Assembly (NCBI GenBank): GCA_010094045.1
Contig: ML986611.1
Location: 186,001 to 250,000, forward strand
Length of the DNA: 64,000 bases
Origin: Lojkania enalia
Lineage: Eukaryota > Ascomycota > Dothideomycetes > Pleosporales
Direction of reading: 5' to 3'
The translations under genes were made by a program, and so were the position numbers. The notes beneath the pieces are model-generated. The model saw only the letters and a list, made by a program, of their open reading frames with translations. It had not been told where the DNA came from and made no database searches. Below are positions 46,298 through 56,822 of this stretch, one piece after another (the stretch's first letter is position 1; each line of letters starts with the position of its first letter).

Positions 46298-46689
46298 AGT
46301 CTTATTGTGTGAGATTTGTGGTGGATTTCATGGGTCATTATTACTTAGGGCTTCATTCTTGCATATGTTTAAGACAATCAGAACCCCTATTTGGTTTTCA
46401 TAATCAGTGATGTCGTAGGAGATTAAATAGATGTGCTAGAGTTAGCCGCCCGATTCTTTCCATATTCATATTCTTCCCTCTTAGCTCTTCTACATTGTAA
46501 TAATTGCTTCACTACGCTATATTTCGGTATGTGGTGTTCTAGCATGTGCTTGGCCTGCGCCTAGACTGTTCACAAACGCCGTTCTACCATATACTATTCA
46601 TAAAAAAATGGTATGTGGATACAGCTCGTAATCTACCTAGGCGATCAGTCGCCGAATCATCCAGGGCATCTCGGATACATGTCCATCAC
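46298..46689. other. Intergenic between convergent genes
   Basis: 392 bp, AT-rich 3' flanks; nothing recognised. Confidence 0.5.
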
Positions 46690-48175
46690 TCAAGGCAACA
46701 CCTTCTTCAAAACCTCAATTAGGCCTTTTACCTCTTCTTCAGAATTATAATGCACTAAACTCACCCTCGCCACGGCCTCGGGCCCCAATCCAAGAACCTC
46801 GTCGCACAATCGTTTTGAGTAGAAGTGTCCCCATCGCATTCCAAAATTGCTCTCGTTATCAACCTTTTCAACTAATTCTTTACTGTTCACTCCTTCCACT
46901 GTAAAACTAATCGTTGGAACTCTGGTATCTGGGTTGGAGGATGTGGAGCCGTGGACGGTAATGTCAGGCCGAGACGTTAGGAAATCGAGAAGAATTTTCT
47001 GGAGTTTGGCTTCGTGCTCTGCGATCGCGGCGAAGACAGGACGAGGGTTGGAGCCGCCAAGATACTCGACGATCAAAGGAATAGACTGCGTGATCTCGTA
47101 GTTTGAGGCGGCGAAGCCAATTTTGTCAGCGAGGGTGGCTGTTGGGTTGAAGTAATGGGCTAGTGATTGCATGTGCTTCTGAGCTTCTTGGCTGGCGTAA
47201 AGTAGCGCGATATGCGGACCGTAGACCTAGATATACTTAGCGAGATGATATAGAATCTGAGGCGAGAATAATAATGACTAGAAATGGGGAGGAAAGTGGA
47301 GGGTATGTTTGAATTAAAGATTGAGAAAGGAAATTGACACTCAAAAAGAAAGCAGGATAACTAAAATATAGATGGGTATGGTAGATTCATACCTTGTACC
47401 AACTGAATGCATAGAAATCAACGCCGAATGCTTTTACATCGATCTGTCGGTGGGGCGCAAAGCTCACGCCGTCTACGCAGAATAGGGCTCCAACGGAATG
47501 GACAGTATCCGCCAACGTCTTGACATCTTGAATTGTGCCGAGGATGTTGCTCACATGCGTACAGGCGACAAATTTAGTCTTCTCGCTGAGAAGCGGCTTC
47601 AAATTCTCAGGGGTCAACTTCAATTCCGGTTTCTCAGATACCCACCACTTAATCTCAAGGCCGAGTTTCCGCGCCATATATACCCAGGGTTTGACGTTCG
47701 TCTCGTGCTCTATCTTTGACAAGATGATTTCTGAACCGGCGGGAAACTGGAGGCTGGAGGCAAGGTTCATGAAGTTCTGCGTAGTTGAACCACCAAGCAC
47801 TGTATCTATCAGCAGAAAATTCATATGTGACATAGAAATAAACGGTACAAAGAGAGAAAAATATACCGATTTCGGATACATCAGCGTTCACATAAACTGC
47901 AGCAGCTTTGTATCCGTTTTCGTAGCTTGCGTTGGAAATTTGGCCGACACGGTAGGTGGCACCTAATTGAACATTGTTGTGGGAGAGGTAGTACGATACC
48001 CTGGTTCATCGTCAGCATATGAGATATTGTGCGCGGAGGTTGAGCAAAGGGAGTTTCACGAGTCGATAACGTTTCCAAGCACCTGACTACCACCGGCATT
48101 ATCCATAAACACCTGATCTTGCCTCAGAGCGGGGAAACGATCGCGTGCAGTAGCGATGCTGAAAGGCCCTGACAT
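46690..48175 (-). CDS. PLP enzyme, aminotransferase class V / cysteine-desulfurase-like
   Basis: Four exons (48175-48060, 48000-47867, 47805-47393, 47226-46690) give 399 residues. Fold type I PLP enzyme. Seen: FPALRQDQVFMDNAGGSQVL at the N-terminus, GGSTTQNFMNLA (phosphate-binding loop), SKIEHETNVKPW with the ring-stacking His, FCVDGVSFAPHRQIDV with the Asp that contacts the pyridine N, and FSWYKVYGPH where Lys221 is the Schiff-base lysine; the last intron falls directly after this Lys codon. It resembles the fungal cysteine desulfurase-like group (SelA/CsdA type), not the mitochondrial Nfs1. Substrate unknown. The donor of the first intron (GTGAAA) is weak, so that junction is the least certain. 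Confidence 0.82.
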
Positions 48176-49052
48176 TGTCATAAGACGTAAAATCGTGTTG
48201 TAATGCTGAGTAGCTTGTGGTTGATGGCTTAACGTGGGAATGTTGCTTGCCTACAAAGGTGGGGAAGGTATAACCTCTGGGCTCCAGGCTACATATCCAT
48301 GGATCTTGTTGGTCCCCGCAATCTTCGATGAGGTAATCGCTCGTACTCGTCTTAAGCTTCGCGTTTATCAATTGCAACCAACAAAAAACGGTAGGCGGAC
48401 AACGCATGAGTTGTAAGTCTGCCGCTTGTCCCAAATGAGATAGTGCCGTCGGGTCTATCACTTTATTGACCCCGCTACGTGCCCGTTTCGAACAGCTTAC
48501 TATCATGAGAAAAGCTTTATGAATCTCGTAAGTTGTAGTCACCTTGGAGTTTAACATGGTGATCTCTACAAAGACCCCCATCGACTGCCGAATATGCGGT
48601 GATGCGAAGAGAATTCGCTCGATGTTTGCGCTTACCACAAACGTCCAGAGGAAGCCATATACTTTGTGGAATGCTAATGCTAGTATATCCCAAAATATTT
48701 GAAAAGAACTATGTAATTAGCCCCATTCTACGAATATTGCGAATACTAAGTATATATCACGTGATATTATCAGACATTTTTATGTCCAAGCATAGGGACA
48801 CGGGAGTTTATCCTAGTCATATAATTCCATTCTTTAATTAGCATTTCATAGCAGCCCTCATATCATTAAAAAAGGTCTTGTATATCTATAGTGCCACACG
48901 TGTAGGCGCGGACCGAGCTCGGAAATTTTCGGCGAGGCTGTGCACAACCTCAGCCTCATCATACCAACGCTTTTCAAGCTCTCGTCGTATTAGTCGCGAT
49001 ATTCAACGTAGAATTATCCAACTCACACATATCTGGAGTAGCCGAATACGGG
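48176..49052. other. Intergenic, start of AT-rich compartment
   Basis: About 880 bp upstream of the PLP-enzyme gene with no supported gene; it contains the CACGTG palindrome at 48755-48768. Confidence 0.45.
48755..48768. promoter_or_regulatory. Perfect palindrome with CACGTG core
   Basis: ATATCACGTGATAT is a perfect 14-bp palindrome around an E-box, the site type bound by Cbf1/bHLH factors. It lies 580 bp upstream of the PLP-enzyme start; binding is unproven. Confidence 0.35.
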
Positions 49053-49334
49053 ATGAAAATATACATACGCCTGGTGTTGCTTGTTATACTTGTGCTCATC
49101 CTCAAAGCCGCCTTTAGCCTTGTCCAACCGCACATCACACAGCATCAACGCCAACGAGTAGTTGACCCTGATGCCCCGGATCCACAGGATATAGTATGTT
49201 TACTACAAAATTTCTACATTGAGGGCGCTGATTGTGCTAAAGGCATAATAGGCACAATCGCTCAATACATTTTGGTTGTCGTTCGATCAGGACCATTGCA
49301 AGAATGTATGCTATGCATCATGGAACGCGTGTAA
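49053..49334 (+). CDS. Possible small secreted or anchored protein
   Basis: A 93-residue frame from ATG with a strongly hydrophobic N-terminus (IRLVLLVILVLILKAAFS, signal peptide or anchor) followed by a polar part with four cysteines. A GTATGT donor-like site at about 49194 suggests the true gene could be spliced. No family recognised; may be a remnant. Confidence 0.25.
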   Translation: MKIYIRLVLLVILVLILKAAFSLVQPHITQHQRQRVVDPDAPDPQDIVCLLQNFYIEGADCAKGIIGTIAQYILVVVRSGPLQECMLCIMERV

Positions 49335-49391
49335 GCTAAGGAACTGCATGGATGTCCCTGGAATTAAGATAAGGGAAGATTAAAATCCCAG

Positions 49392-49733
49392 TCAGGAAAT
49401 GACCTTGTTCTGACTGTTGTATACAATTATGCTGGGTTCCTCGTCCATTCGGGATAGTCCTTTTGAACATGCACTGGCCTTGAATTTTTGGAAGGTGGCA
49501 AAAGCCCCTAGAGAAGCTAACTCAAAAGCAAGAAGCAACAATATGATGGTTGATCCACCGTTACCCTCGGAGCTCGGCGTGATTATGCTCTGCATATACC
49601 CAAGATCTACGCATGGATAATATATAATGTGGGGTGCGTCTTCAGGGGTAAGCACCAATCCCAATTGCCCCACACTATTCGCAATGCCGTTTGGACAAAT
49701 AATTTCTAACCCTCCTTCTAGCTTCAATCTCAA
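49392..49733 (-). pseudogene. Possible remnant of a membrane/secreted protein gene
   Basis: About 113 codons of protein-like sequence (LGLVLTPEDAPHIIYYP, STIILLLLAFELASLGAF) open without an ATG start. A short ATG frame MKLAHLVLLNAS begins at 49843 but runs into stops before reaching it. Either an undetected exon structure or a broken gene. Confidence 0.25.
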
Positions 49734-49974
49734 CGGGAATACCGGATTTTGGATTCTTGATTAACCCACTAAGAGAGTCAAGAGTCAATCCAAGTATGGA
49801 AATTAGGAGAAGCGTTAAGCAAGACTAGATGTGCCAGCTTCATACTTCTTAATGAGTGATCAGATTGATGGAAAGAAACAATATTGGGGTCAGCATTTAA
49901 AGAGATGACCATCCTTCCAACTACTCGCACTCTGCTTCACCCCGTTCGACTTTGCCGAAGCAGAAGTATTCAGC

Positions 49975-50829
49975 ATGCGGTCTCCAAAATTGCTGGGACT
50001 CTTGTCCCTAATATCAAGCGCATCAGCTTTCGAATGCACTCGGGAATGGCTTCAAGAAACAGTCGACAAATATATCTTCATGCAAACTGCAGGCCACCAT
50101 AGCGACTTTGATAACCTCGCTTACGACATGGTCTACCTTGAAAACAACAAAACAGCTTCAATTCTCAGCGATATCCCAGCTTGGCCCCTTGTCATTGACG
50201 CCCACCGCTCTGTCCTTGATACCACCCTTTGCAAGACGTTCACCGAAATAATAGTCACAAATCCGAATCACCCATACGTAATTCATACGCAAATGAGCTT
50301 AAATGAGGAGGGTAATGTACAGCTCATCGATAGCTTGGTGACGGACAAGGGTGACTGGGCCTTCAACGCAACAGGCTACTTGTACTGGAACAGCCTCGAA
50401 ACATGGGACCCCATCCCCGAATCCAAGCGACTCCCTCGCGAAAAGCTTAAAGCAGCCGCAGACGCTTACGCCGATCGCTGCAACGATGTCACCGTCCAAG
50501 TTCCCTTCGGCACACCGTGTGCTCGTCTCGAAGGCGGCGCTTACACCGGCCGCGGGAATCTCTCCGCAAACACGTGCAATCTAGGTGGATTGCCGCAGAA
50601 CGTCCCAATGACAAACCGAAGATATGTTGTTGATGAGATTATGGGGACTGTGGATATCTTCTTGGGATTCACGGGACTGGATAGAACGAGGCCAAAGGAA
50701 GGGACGCCGGATAGCCATCTCTTTAGGGTAGAAGATGGCTTGATTAGGTATATTCATACGGTTAGTGCATGTTTTGTTAATGGGTGTGGCATGAATGGAA
50801 CGGGGATTCCGCCGGGGATTGAGCTGTGA
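49975..50829 (+). CDS. Secreted protein of the DUF8021 type
   Basis: Single exon, 284 residues. Signal peptide MRSPKLLGLLSLISSASA, then FECTREWLQETVDKYI. The mature protein has the landmarks I associate with the fungal DUF8021 family: VTYLEN-like YDMVYLENNKTA, VIDAHRSVLDTTLCKTFTEI, a YVIHTQM strand, a ATGYLYW strand, and a Cys-rich C-terminus (ACFVNGCGMNG). Six or more cysteines suggest disulfides. Function is unknown in the family. It is an intact gene within a decayed, AT-rich neighbourhood. Confidence 0.75.
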   Translation: MRSPKLLGLLSLISSASAFECTREWLQETVDKYIFMQTAGHHSDFDNLAYDMVYLENNKTASILSDIPAWPLVIDAHRSVLDTTLCKTFTEIIVTNPNHPYVIHTQMSLNEEGNVQLIDSLVTDKGDWAFNATGYLYWNSLETWDPIPESKRLPREKLKAAADAYADRCNDVTVQVPFGTPCARLEGGAYTGRGNLSANTCNLGGLPQNVPMTNRRYVVDEIMGTVDIFLGFTGLDRTRPKEGTPDSHLFRVEDGLIRYIHTVSACFVNGCGMNGTGIPPGIEL

Positions 50830-52955
50830 TTGGTAAGCGCAACGATGAAAGACATGGGAGGTATCAGTGACGATGGTTTTCATGTACTCTATTATCGATG
50901 CGTATATTTAAAGGAAGACTTGACCAGCCTTTTAGGAGATCTTTGACGATGAGTAGGTTGATCCCATATAGGGCATTTGACGACTTTTGACGAAGCGAAC
51001 TTCAATAGTCTATTTGTTATCAACAGAACCCTGCCCTATCCAAGACTAAAATTGGCCAAGGTTTGTAGAGCCATCCAATCCCGTGTAAATAAGATCAAAT
51101 CTTATACCCATGCCGTTGAGCCAAACCCGGTAAAGCTCCATGCATTTGAAGAAATACCAGAGTTATCGAAACTCGTTAAGAGTCTTGCCCGCTCGAAGCA
51201 CGGCGAGATTGAATGGAGGTTTGTTAGCCGCCAGCCTTAGAACATGGTTGAAAGAAGAGCGGATGTGGAGTTTCTGAATGCTGAATTTGAGGTGACGGGC
51301 AGGCTGAGCATCACCCTATATTCGTGGACATGATAAAACCACATGCAGACTTCTCTTCTTTCCAAAAAGCCTTAATATCTTTGTCCATCTCTAAGACATG
51401 CCATTCTTACTTTCATGTCTAAAATCCTACGTGATTGGAGCATTGAATACGACTAGTACGGCATCTACTATTGTCACTAACCACAGTGGCTCGGACTTGA
51501 TACGCAAGCTAGCATGAAATCTCGATATGCTAGCCCTTTTCCTTGGAAATTATATTTCTATTCTAACTATGGGCATATATACGAGTTTGGAAGCAATTAT
51601 TTCCCTTGCTCAATCGGGAAAGGACGACTTGGTGGACACTGCGAAAGCAGAAGAACATTATAATACATTATCGAACTGGCGTAGGCACACTTTTGCGAGG
51701 TACAATTCGGCCAATGAATTCCCCAGAATGATAGATGCACACAGATATCATTGAGAAGGATACTACCTAGACTATTTATCTAGGTTGGCCACGTTTGGGG
51801 GCGTGTGATATGAAGAAGCTAAAGCACCTACACGACCAATGGAGGGAGGGATTTAAATTGTCTCGAACTACGAGATTTTGAGTATTCTGATAGCGTTTGA
51901 ACAAAAAGTATTCTCTATAGTGATATTGTATCGAGCCAGAGGGGGTCAGATCGCTCGTGGTGTGTATGCAGCGTTTGGATTGACCGTGACTCCGTAGGCT
52001 CTTATGTTGACCATTAAACTCCTGGAGAATTTAGTCAGACCAGCCTATTCTAGAGACTTTATCCACAAGTCTGCTACCACAATCAAGGTTCGTGAAAAGG
52101 GTGTTCAGATTGAAGGATTGGTCGGCAGTCTCGAGACAAGCGAAGAGATGAGTTGGAGCGCCGGCTATGGTTGGAAACCAGATCTTCTCGGTACACTCAT
52201 ATCTGCATTACTTCTAATTGTAATCGATTCTATGTCTGGACTCGAGGCTAGGGCTTCAACCCGCATCAGCGATTTTTAGTATGTTGTGGATTGCATGCTG
52301 CACTGGAGTAGAAGTAGTAGAATTTTTGTTGAAAGGTAAAAAGATCAAACTTCTCTGCGGCGTCAAGTTTGTGATGATATTCATCCTATGCTTAGCACCG
52401 ATTGGCATGCCTATTACTCTTGCTAATGTCAGCCGGAAATATCACCTATTAAGCCTTCATGCTTTAGCAGCAAGAAGGTCGGCCTTTTTGTTCACCACAG
52501 CTAAGGTGATCAAGGAGTATGGGGTCACATCCATATGTAGCTGCAGGTCTAGGTGTCAGATCTATTTGACATTTATTAATATGACATTGTTATTAAGCCT
52601 CAATTGCAATGGCGTCATGCAACTTTAGCAGATGATAAAAATGATCTGGTTGGATATTGCAACCAAAGTTAGGAAAAGAGACAAGATAAAAGTAGCCAAA
52701 ATATTTAGGACATTGATCGGTTATTTATCGAACTGAAATGGCAGAAATTCATAGGTTTTCCAGGCTGGCGAGGGGTACGACGTAGAAGTGTAAACGTCAA
52801 CAAGACCTTCGCTGCTAGGTCAGAGGAGATTATTGCCGCAATGAGTTCCCGAGGTCACGTGCCTTAGCACACCTCGCTCCAAATATGACTGGTGCCCGCC
52901 TTCACCTTCTAGCATTAACACCTACGCCACGCTCTCCACTCTATCGATAGCAAGC
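50830..52955. other. AT-rich region with coding-like fragments
   Basis: About 2.1 kb. Short protein-like stretches occur at 50977-51240, 51527-51754 and 52004-52279 on the plus strand, none long enough or similar enough to a family to call a gene. The right end carries one copy of the 66-bp dispersed repeat (52428-52493). I read this as relics. Confidence 0.35.
52428..52493 (+). repeat. 66-bp dispersed repeat, copy A
   Basis: Nearly identical to the reverse complement of 60175-60240. A core of 34 bp is identical, from AAGCCTTCATGC to AAGGTCGGCC; the ends differ by a few substitutions and 1-nt indels. It ends with a small hairpin (AAGG-TCGG-CCTT) and a T run. Confidence 0.8.
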
Positions 52956-53981
52956 ATGGGCGCAAGCCTCTCCAAGCCCTCTATGGCCCGGTCCTGGGAC
53001 CCAGGAGTCACCAATGATACTAGCTGCTATACCAACGGCTGTTCTAGCTACGAAAGTTTCAGCAAGCTCGCACTAGCATTGGATGGCTATGTTGAGGGTT
53101 ACAAAATGCACTACAGGTTCGATAGGTTCCCCAATCTGCCGCAGGAACTTCGGTGGATGATATTCGAAATATATCTTCGAGAATATTCAACCACTGGAGG
53201 GACATCCAAATTGCGAGGCGGCCAGTGGAAGATGTGGACAAATTCTGATCGGGGGTTCTGATTCCAGGCACTTCTCGAGTGTTGCGAGGATAGCCGACCT
53301 CGACTCACAGTTTATGACGTTTTCCCGGCAAAGGACAATAAACTAGTTCTGACACCTTTGAGTCCCCCTTGGCTGCCCCCTTGGCTGCCCCCTTGGCTGC
53401 CCCCACTTTTCTTCACGAGCCACGGGATACTCGACGATCTGGGAAAATATATCTTTGGAGCGTGGGACTTTGCGTTCGAGTCAGACTGCCTCACGCCAGT
53501 TAAGTGTAGGGGAACCGAATACTTCACTAGTTTTCTAGAGAACTTAGGTGGAAACTGTGCCTTCGGGCATGTCCGCAACTTCAAATTTCTCGACTTTCAC
53601 GGCTAGGGAACTTTATACGACAGAGACCTACAGATCATTCCACTCATAGTGCGATGTCACCGTCTTCAATCACTTAGCATTGGCTTTGATAAGGAAGACC
53701 TAGCGAGTCGCATTCACAGGCATAATAGATTGATTGTGCAAGGCCTCAAGGCAGGCGAACCTCTCTACCTGCCCAAAACGCTAGAAGAGTTCGTTAACTT
53801 CTGGAATCTGAAAGTAATTCCTAATTGCACGGAGCTCGAAGTATTGCGGTTGGGCGACCGAATTCGCAGCACAAAGTGGGGCAAGCATATGATGGGACTT
53901 GGAGTTTGGTTGTCACATGACTGGCCACTTGTAGCCGGATTCGGGATCTGGGTTAAGCAGAAATTTGAAGATAAAAGCTAG
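52956..53981 (+). pseudogene. F-box-like (2EXR-type) gene with two in-frame stops
   Basis: One continuous frame of 342 codons from ATG, interrupted only by TGA at 53259-53261 and TAG at 53604-53606. The start MGASLSKPS could be N-myristoylated. FDRFPNLPQELRWMIFEIYL (about 50-70) is the conserved opening of the fungal 2EXR/F-box-like family, and LECCEDSRPRLT after the first stop is the next conserved motif of that family. The last part has RLQSLSIGFDKEDLA and ends FEDKS. Both stops could come from single C-to-T changes (CGA to TGA, CAG to TAG), as in repeat-induced point mutation. No introns bypass them convincingly. Contains a PPWL tandem repeat. Confidence 0.65.
53364..53399. repeat. Three 12-bp tandem units (CCCCCTTGGCTG)
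   Basis: Three perfect copies inside the broken F-box-like gene, encoding PPWL three times. Confidence 0.9.
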
Positions 53982-54499
53982 AAGGTGGATGTATGGCTTC
54001 TTGGGACCTATCTTTACGGCACTGACCAGGAGAGTGAGGGGACCCTGCTCTGAATAGAAGGTATGTGGGAAACTCAATAGGAGCTATAGCACGACCTAAA
54101 CTTGTGTAGGGTATTACAATGCCTCTAGGAGATTGACTCTAGCTATGACGGATAAGAAACGTAGGAGCGGCGCATAAGCAAGAAAGAGGGAATGATCTAT
54201 GTAAATAATGGCCGAGAAGAGAGTGAGAGTACATCAGAGCCCACGGCTTCCTTATGAAATACTATACCTAAATCCCAAATAAGCATCTTTTCTCAAACCT
54301 GTAATTCTTCTAAGATAACTGAGGATCGTGAATGAATCCATACGAAGCCACATTCGTCCTGGCATGGACAGGATAGTAGTAATAGGTAAGACCGAGCACA
54401 GGAATATACCCCCAGAGGGTCTCTCGGCTCGAATGTATATCACTATGGAAACGCGCCGTCGTGAACAGAGGATGTTCGTCGGGGCATTGGAGCGGCGGA

Positions 54500-54504
54500 C
54501 CAAT
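54500..54504 (+). promoter_or_regulatory. CCAAT box
   Basis: CCAAT, 240 bp before the start codon of the CPV-repeat gene, a possible site of the CCAAT-binding complex (Hap2/3/5), which in fungi controls heme- and iron-related genes with HapX. Positional evidence only. Confidence 0.35.
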
Positions 54505-54539
54505 CAACGCTCGCGCATAGGAGCTGACGGATGCGGCAT

Positions 54540-54547
54540 TGACGTCA
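54540..54547. promoter_or_regulatory. CRE palindrome (ATF/CREB-type site)
   Basis: Perfect TGACGTCA about 200 bp before the start codon of the CPV-repeat gene and 36 bp from the CCAAT box. Such sites bind ATF/CREB-type bZIP factors in stress responses. Confidence 0.45.
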
Positions 54548-54743
54548 CGCTACCATTCCTTAGGCACGACCGTTATTGAGGCGGAGCTACCTACCTACCA
54601 CGTATACTAAAAGGAAACCAGGCACCAACCCCTCAAATACCTCTAGATTCCCGTTTGAGCTTGCGCTTCTCCTCTCAAGCACTTTCATCTAGACTACGCT
54701 AGCATCAACACAGCCATCAAATCTAGAACCACAACCCTTCAAG

Positions 54744-55181
54744 ATGGCCACAGCAACAGCCTGCCCCGTCGTCGGTACAACAAACAGCGTCCTACCGCCC
54801 AACCACCCAGAAATCGACCTCACCGTCGACGGCCAGACATGCCCCGTCGTCGGCGCAAAGACCGAACACCACCACAACCTGCACAAGCACCCGTCCGTTC
54901 CTCTCGACGAACATCCCACAGCCAACGAATGCCCGGTCCTCAAGAACGTTGTTGACGAGCCAAAGAGCAAGGCCATGGACGACGAAGTCTGCCCTGTCAT
55001 CGGGCCCGCGACAACGGTTCTACCGCCCGATCATCCCGACACGACTTCCGCCAAGGAGGGGGATGTGTGCCCAGTTACGAAGGCGACTGTTGGACATCAC
55101 AAGGATAAGGTGCATGGCCATCCAAGTGTGCAAGGTGCGAAGGAGGGGGCTGTTTGTCCGGTTGCGGGAGTGAAGGTCTGA
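54744..55181 (+). CDS. Six-CPV histidine-rich internal-repeat protein
   Basis: Single exon, 145 residues, no signal peptide, no membrane span. All six cysteines (7, 33, 63, 83, 109, 138) occur in Cys-Pro-Val. The protein is two tandem units of about 76 residues: each has CPV, then LPP(N/D)HP, CPV, an HH(H)...H...HPSV stretch, and a third CPV. Cys spacing is 26 and 30 in unit 1 and 26 and 29 in unit 2. Cys-Pro dipeptides with nearby His are the heme-regulatory (CP) motif of Hap1, HRI and Bach1; clustering of six with His suggests heme or metal binding. I do not know a characterised homologue. The promoter has CCAAT and CRE sites. Composition resembles expressed genes, unlike the decayed surroundings. 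Confidence 0.7.
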   Translation: MATATACPVVGTTNSVLPPNHPEIDLTVDGQTCPVVGAKTEHHHNLHKHPSVPLDEHPTANECPVLKNVVDEPKSKAMDDEVCPVIGPATTVLPPDHPDTTSAKEGDVCPVTKATVGHHKDKVHGHPSVQGAKEGAVCPVAGVKV

Positions 55182-55786
55182 TGACAGATTGCTGGTCTCG
55201 AATGGAATGCGGATTCCTGTGGGTTGAGGCGTTGATTGGTTGGGCGCCGGATTTGGTTGGAATACTCGCTTAGTCATCATAGTCGATTAATATTATACGA
55301 GTAGATGCGTTCCAGTCAGAGATACAAAGTAGTCAGGATTGGCTTCTAGATCGTGTTGTTCATCTAGGACAATACATCTAATGGGTCTTCAGTACTGAGC
55401 AAACTCTTTTTCATTCCCTTCCGATGTCTCAATCTTTCCTCAGTCATTGTGCAGTCACAGCGTATGCTCCTAGGTGTGAATTATTATGTTTTATTATAGG
55501 CTATTTGAAGACTGGTCGTAGCTACAATAAATAATAAGGGTCTCAAAACTATGGACTATGTCCTTCAAGTTCTTACACTAAAATGCTTTTCGATTCTTGG
55601 TACACAAAAAGAGCCATTGGGTATCCATTATATTGACTTCTGCGCGCTCTTGGGGAAATTCGCATGTTAACAAGGATTTGAGTGACTGTATCCAATGATG
55701 CACATGTATAGGTCTGCTTCCCTATCTTGAAATTCAGACGTTAGATGCCTTGAAACATACAAAGATATATCGTCCAATTTCTGAAA
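55182..55786. other. Intergenic, AT-rich
   Basis: About 600 bp without gene or recognised site. Confidence 0.5.
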
Positions 55787-56650
55787 TTATATATTAGAAT
55801 ATGCAGTCGCAACTATTAGTCTAAAACATATAGTCACCCAAAAGATTAGATAACTATGCCATTGCGGACTGGTGTTTTTAACAGCCTCAGGCTCTACATG
55901 GAGTCCATTCTTCTCGAATATCCCATTTACCAAACCCATCAAATTAGCATATAGGTCTTGCCATGTGCGCACGCTAAGGTTGGAGGGAATAATGGCGGGC
56001 AATTTTCTCAAGTCACAAATTACCCTAAGACGAGTTAAATTCTTGCACTAAGTAAACCCATCCCATATCAACCTCAAGCTCCTCTACTGTCTTTGGACGC
56101 CATTTCAAATCGGCCGCCACATAATTTAGTAAGTAGTTGCGAATGTCTACAGATAGGTCAGATAGCCTGGGACACTGCTATAGTAATGTAGATGCATCGT
56201 GACATCAAGTACCTTATAGTCTGCTTAAAAATGTGCCGTACCTGCATAAGTAGCTAAGTTTTTGAATAGCTTTAAACCCCGGTTCATTTGGGAAGTTTTC
56301 AAGCCAATCAATAAACCTCTCTTGACAATCTATTTTCGTACAAATCGTGGAGGACGAAGCGTATGTGACTTATGTAAGATGAGGTGGCTTCCTTATAAAC
56401 CTGCTTGTTGGCGAAGCGATAAGGTGGAAGAGCTTTGAGGCTTAGTGTGAGCCTTGAGAGCGCTGAAGTTTTGGGATCGAGAAACTTGGAGGGTGATCGA
56501 CCATGGCAAAATCGTAGATAGGACCTCGGAGCTCGCGTGGGAGCGCTATGAAGCTGGGAAAGGTATCTACAATATTTATATAGATTTTGTTGCTTTCTTC
56601 GTTTGCGGAACGTTTCCGGTTCAGAAACGTTATTGCTTCGTTTATTGAAC
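55787..56650 (-). pseudogene. Decayed F-box-like gene
   Basis: Minus-strand protein-like stretches in changing frames: LKALPPYRFANKQVYKEATS near 56400, QERFIDWLENFPNEPGFKAI near 56310, CPRLSDLSVDIRNYLLNYVA near 56160, and LRKLPAIIPSNLSVRTWQDL near 55980. The order is that of fungal F-box-like/2EXR proteins. At least two frame changes (about 56350 and 56050) cannot be explained by good introns; one intron-like segment (GTACGG...TATAGCAG) lies between 56266 and 56180. The gene sits immediately downstream, in its own direction, of repeat copy 1 at 56658-56822. Confidence 0.5.
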
Positions 56651-56657
56651 AGTAATA

Positions 56658-56822
56658 TTGTAAGCAGGAGGGGGTGGAGACTGTATAGGGTGGTATAGAT
56701 AGATGTATTGATGGGGTCCCTTGGTGTTCCTTTTACCTCTCGGTCAAGGTACGGCGGGGGAATATATAGTACATGAGACTGCTTAGTCAAGGGCTGCATA
56801 GCTGATCAGGCACGTGACCTGA
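56658..56822. repeat. 165-bp repeat, copy 1 (promoter-like)
   Basis: Same orientation and length as 62253-62417, differing at about a dozen positions. Read on the minus strand it looks like a core promoter: an E-box within CAGGTCACGTGCCTGATC, then 60 nt later ACTATATATTCCCCCGCC, then a CT-rich leader. Copy 1 lies directly upstream of the decayed minus-strand F-box-like gene. Confidence 0.85.

Larger units (their letters stand above)
53982..54743. other. Intergenic and promoter of the CPV-repeat gene
   Basis: 760 bp with no supported gene. The last 250 bp contain a CCAAT box and a CRE palindrome, followed by an AC-rich leader. Confidence 0.5.
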
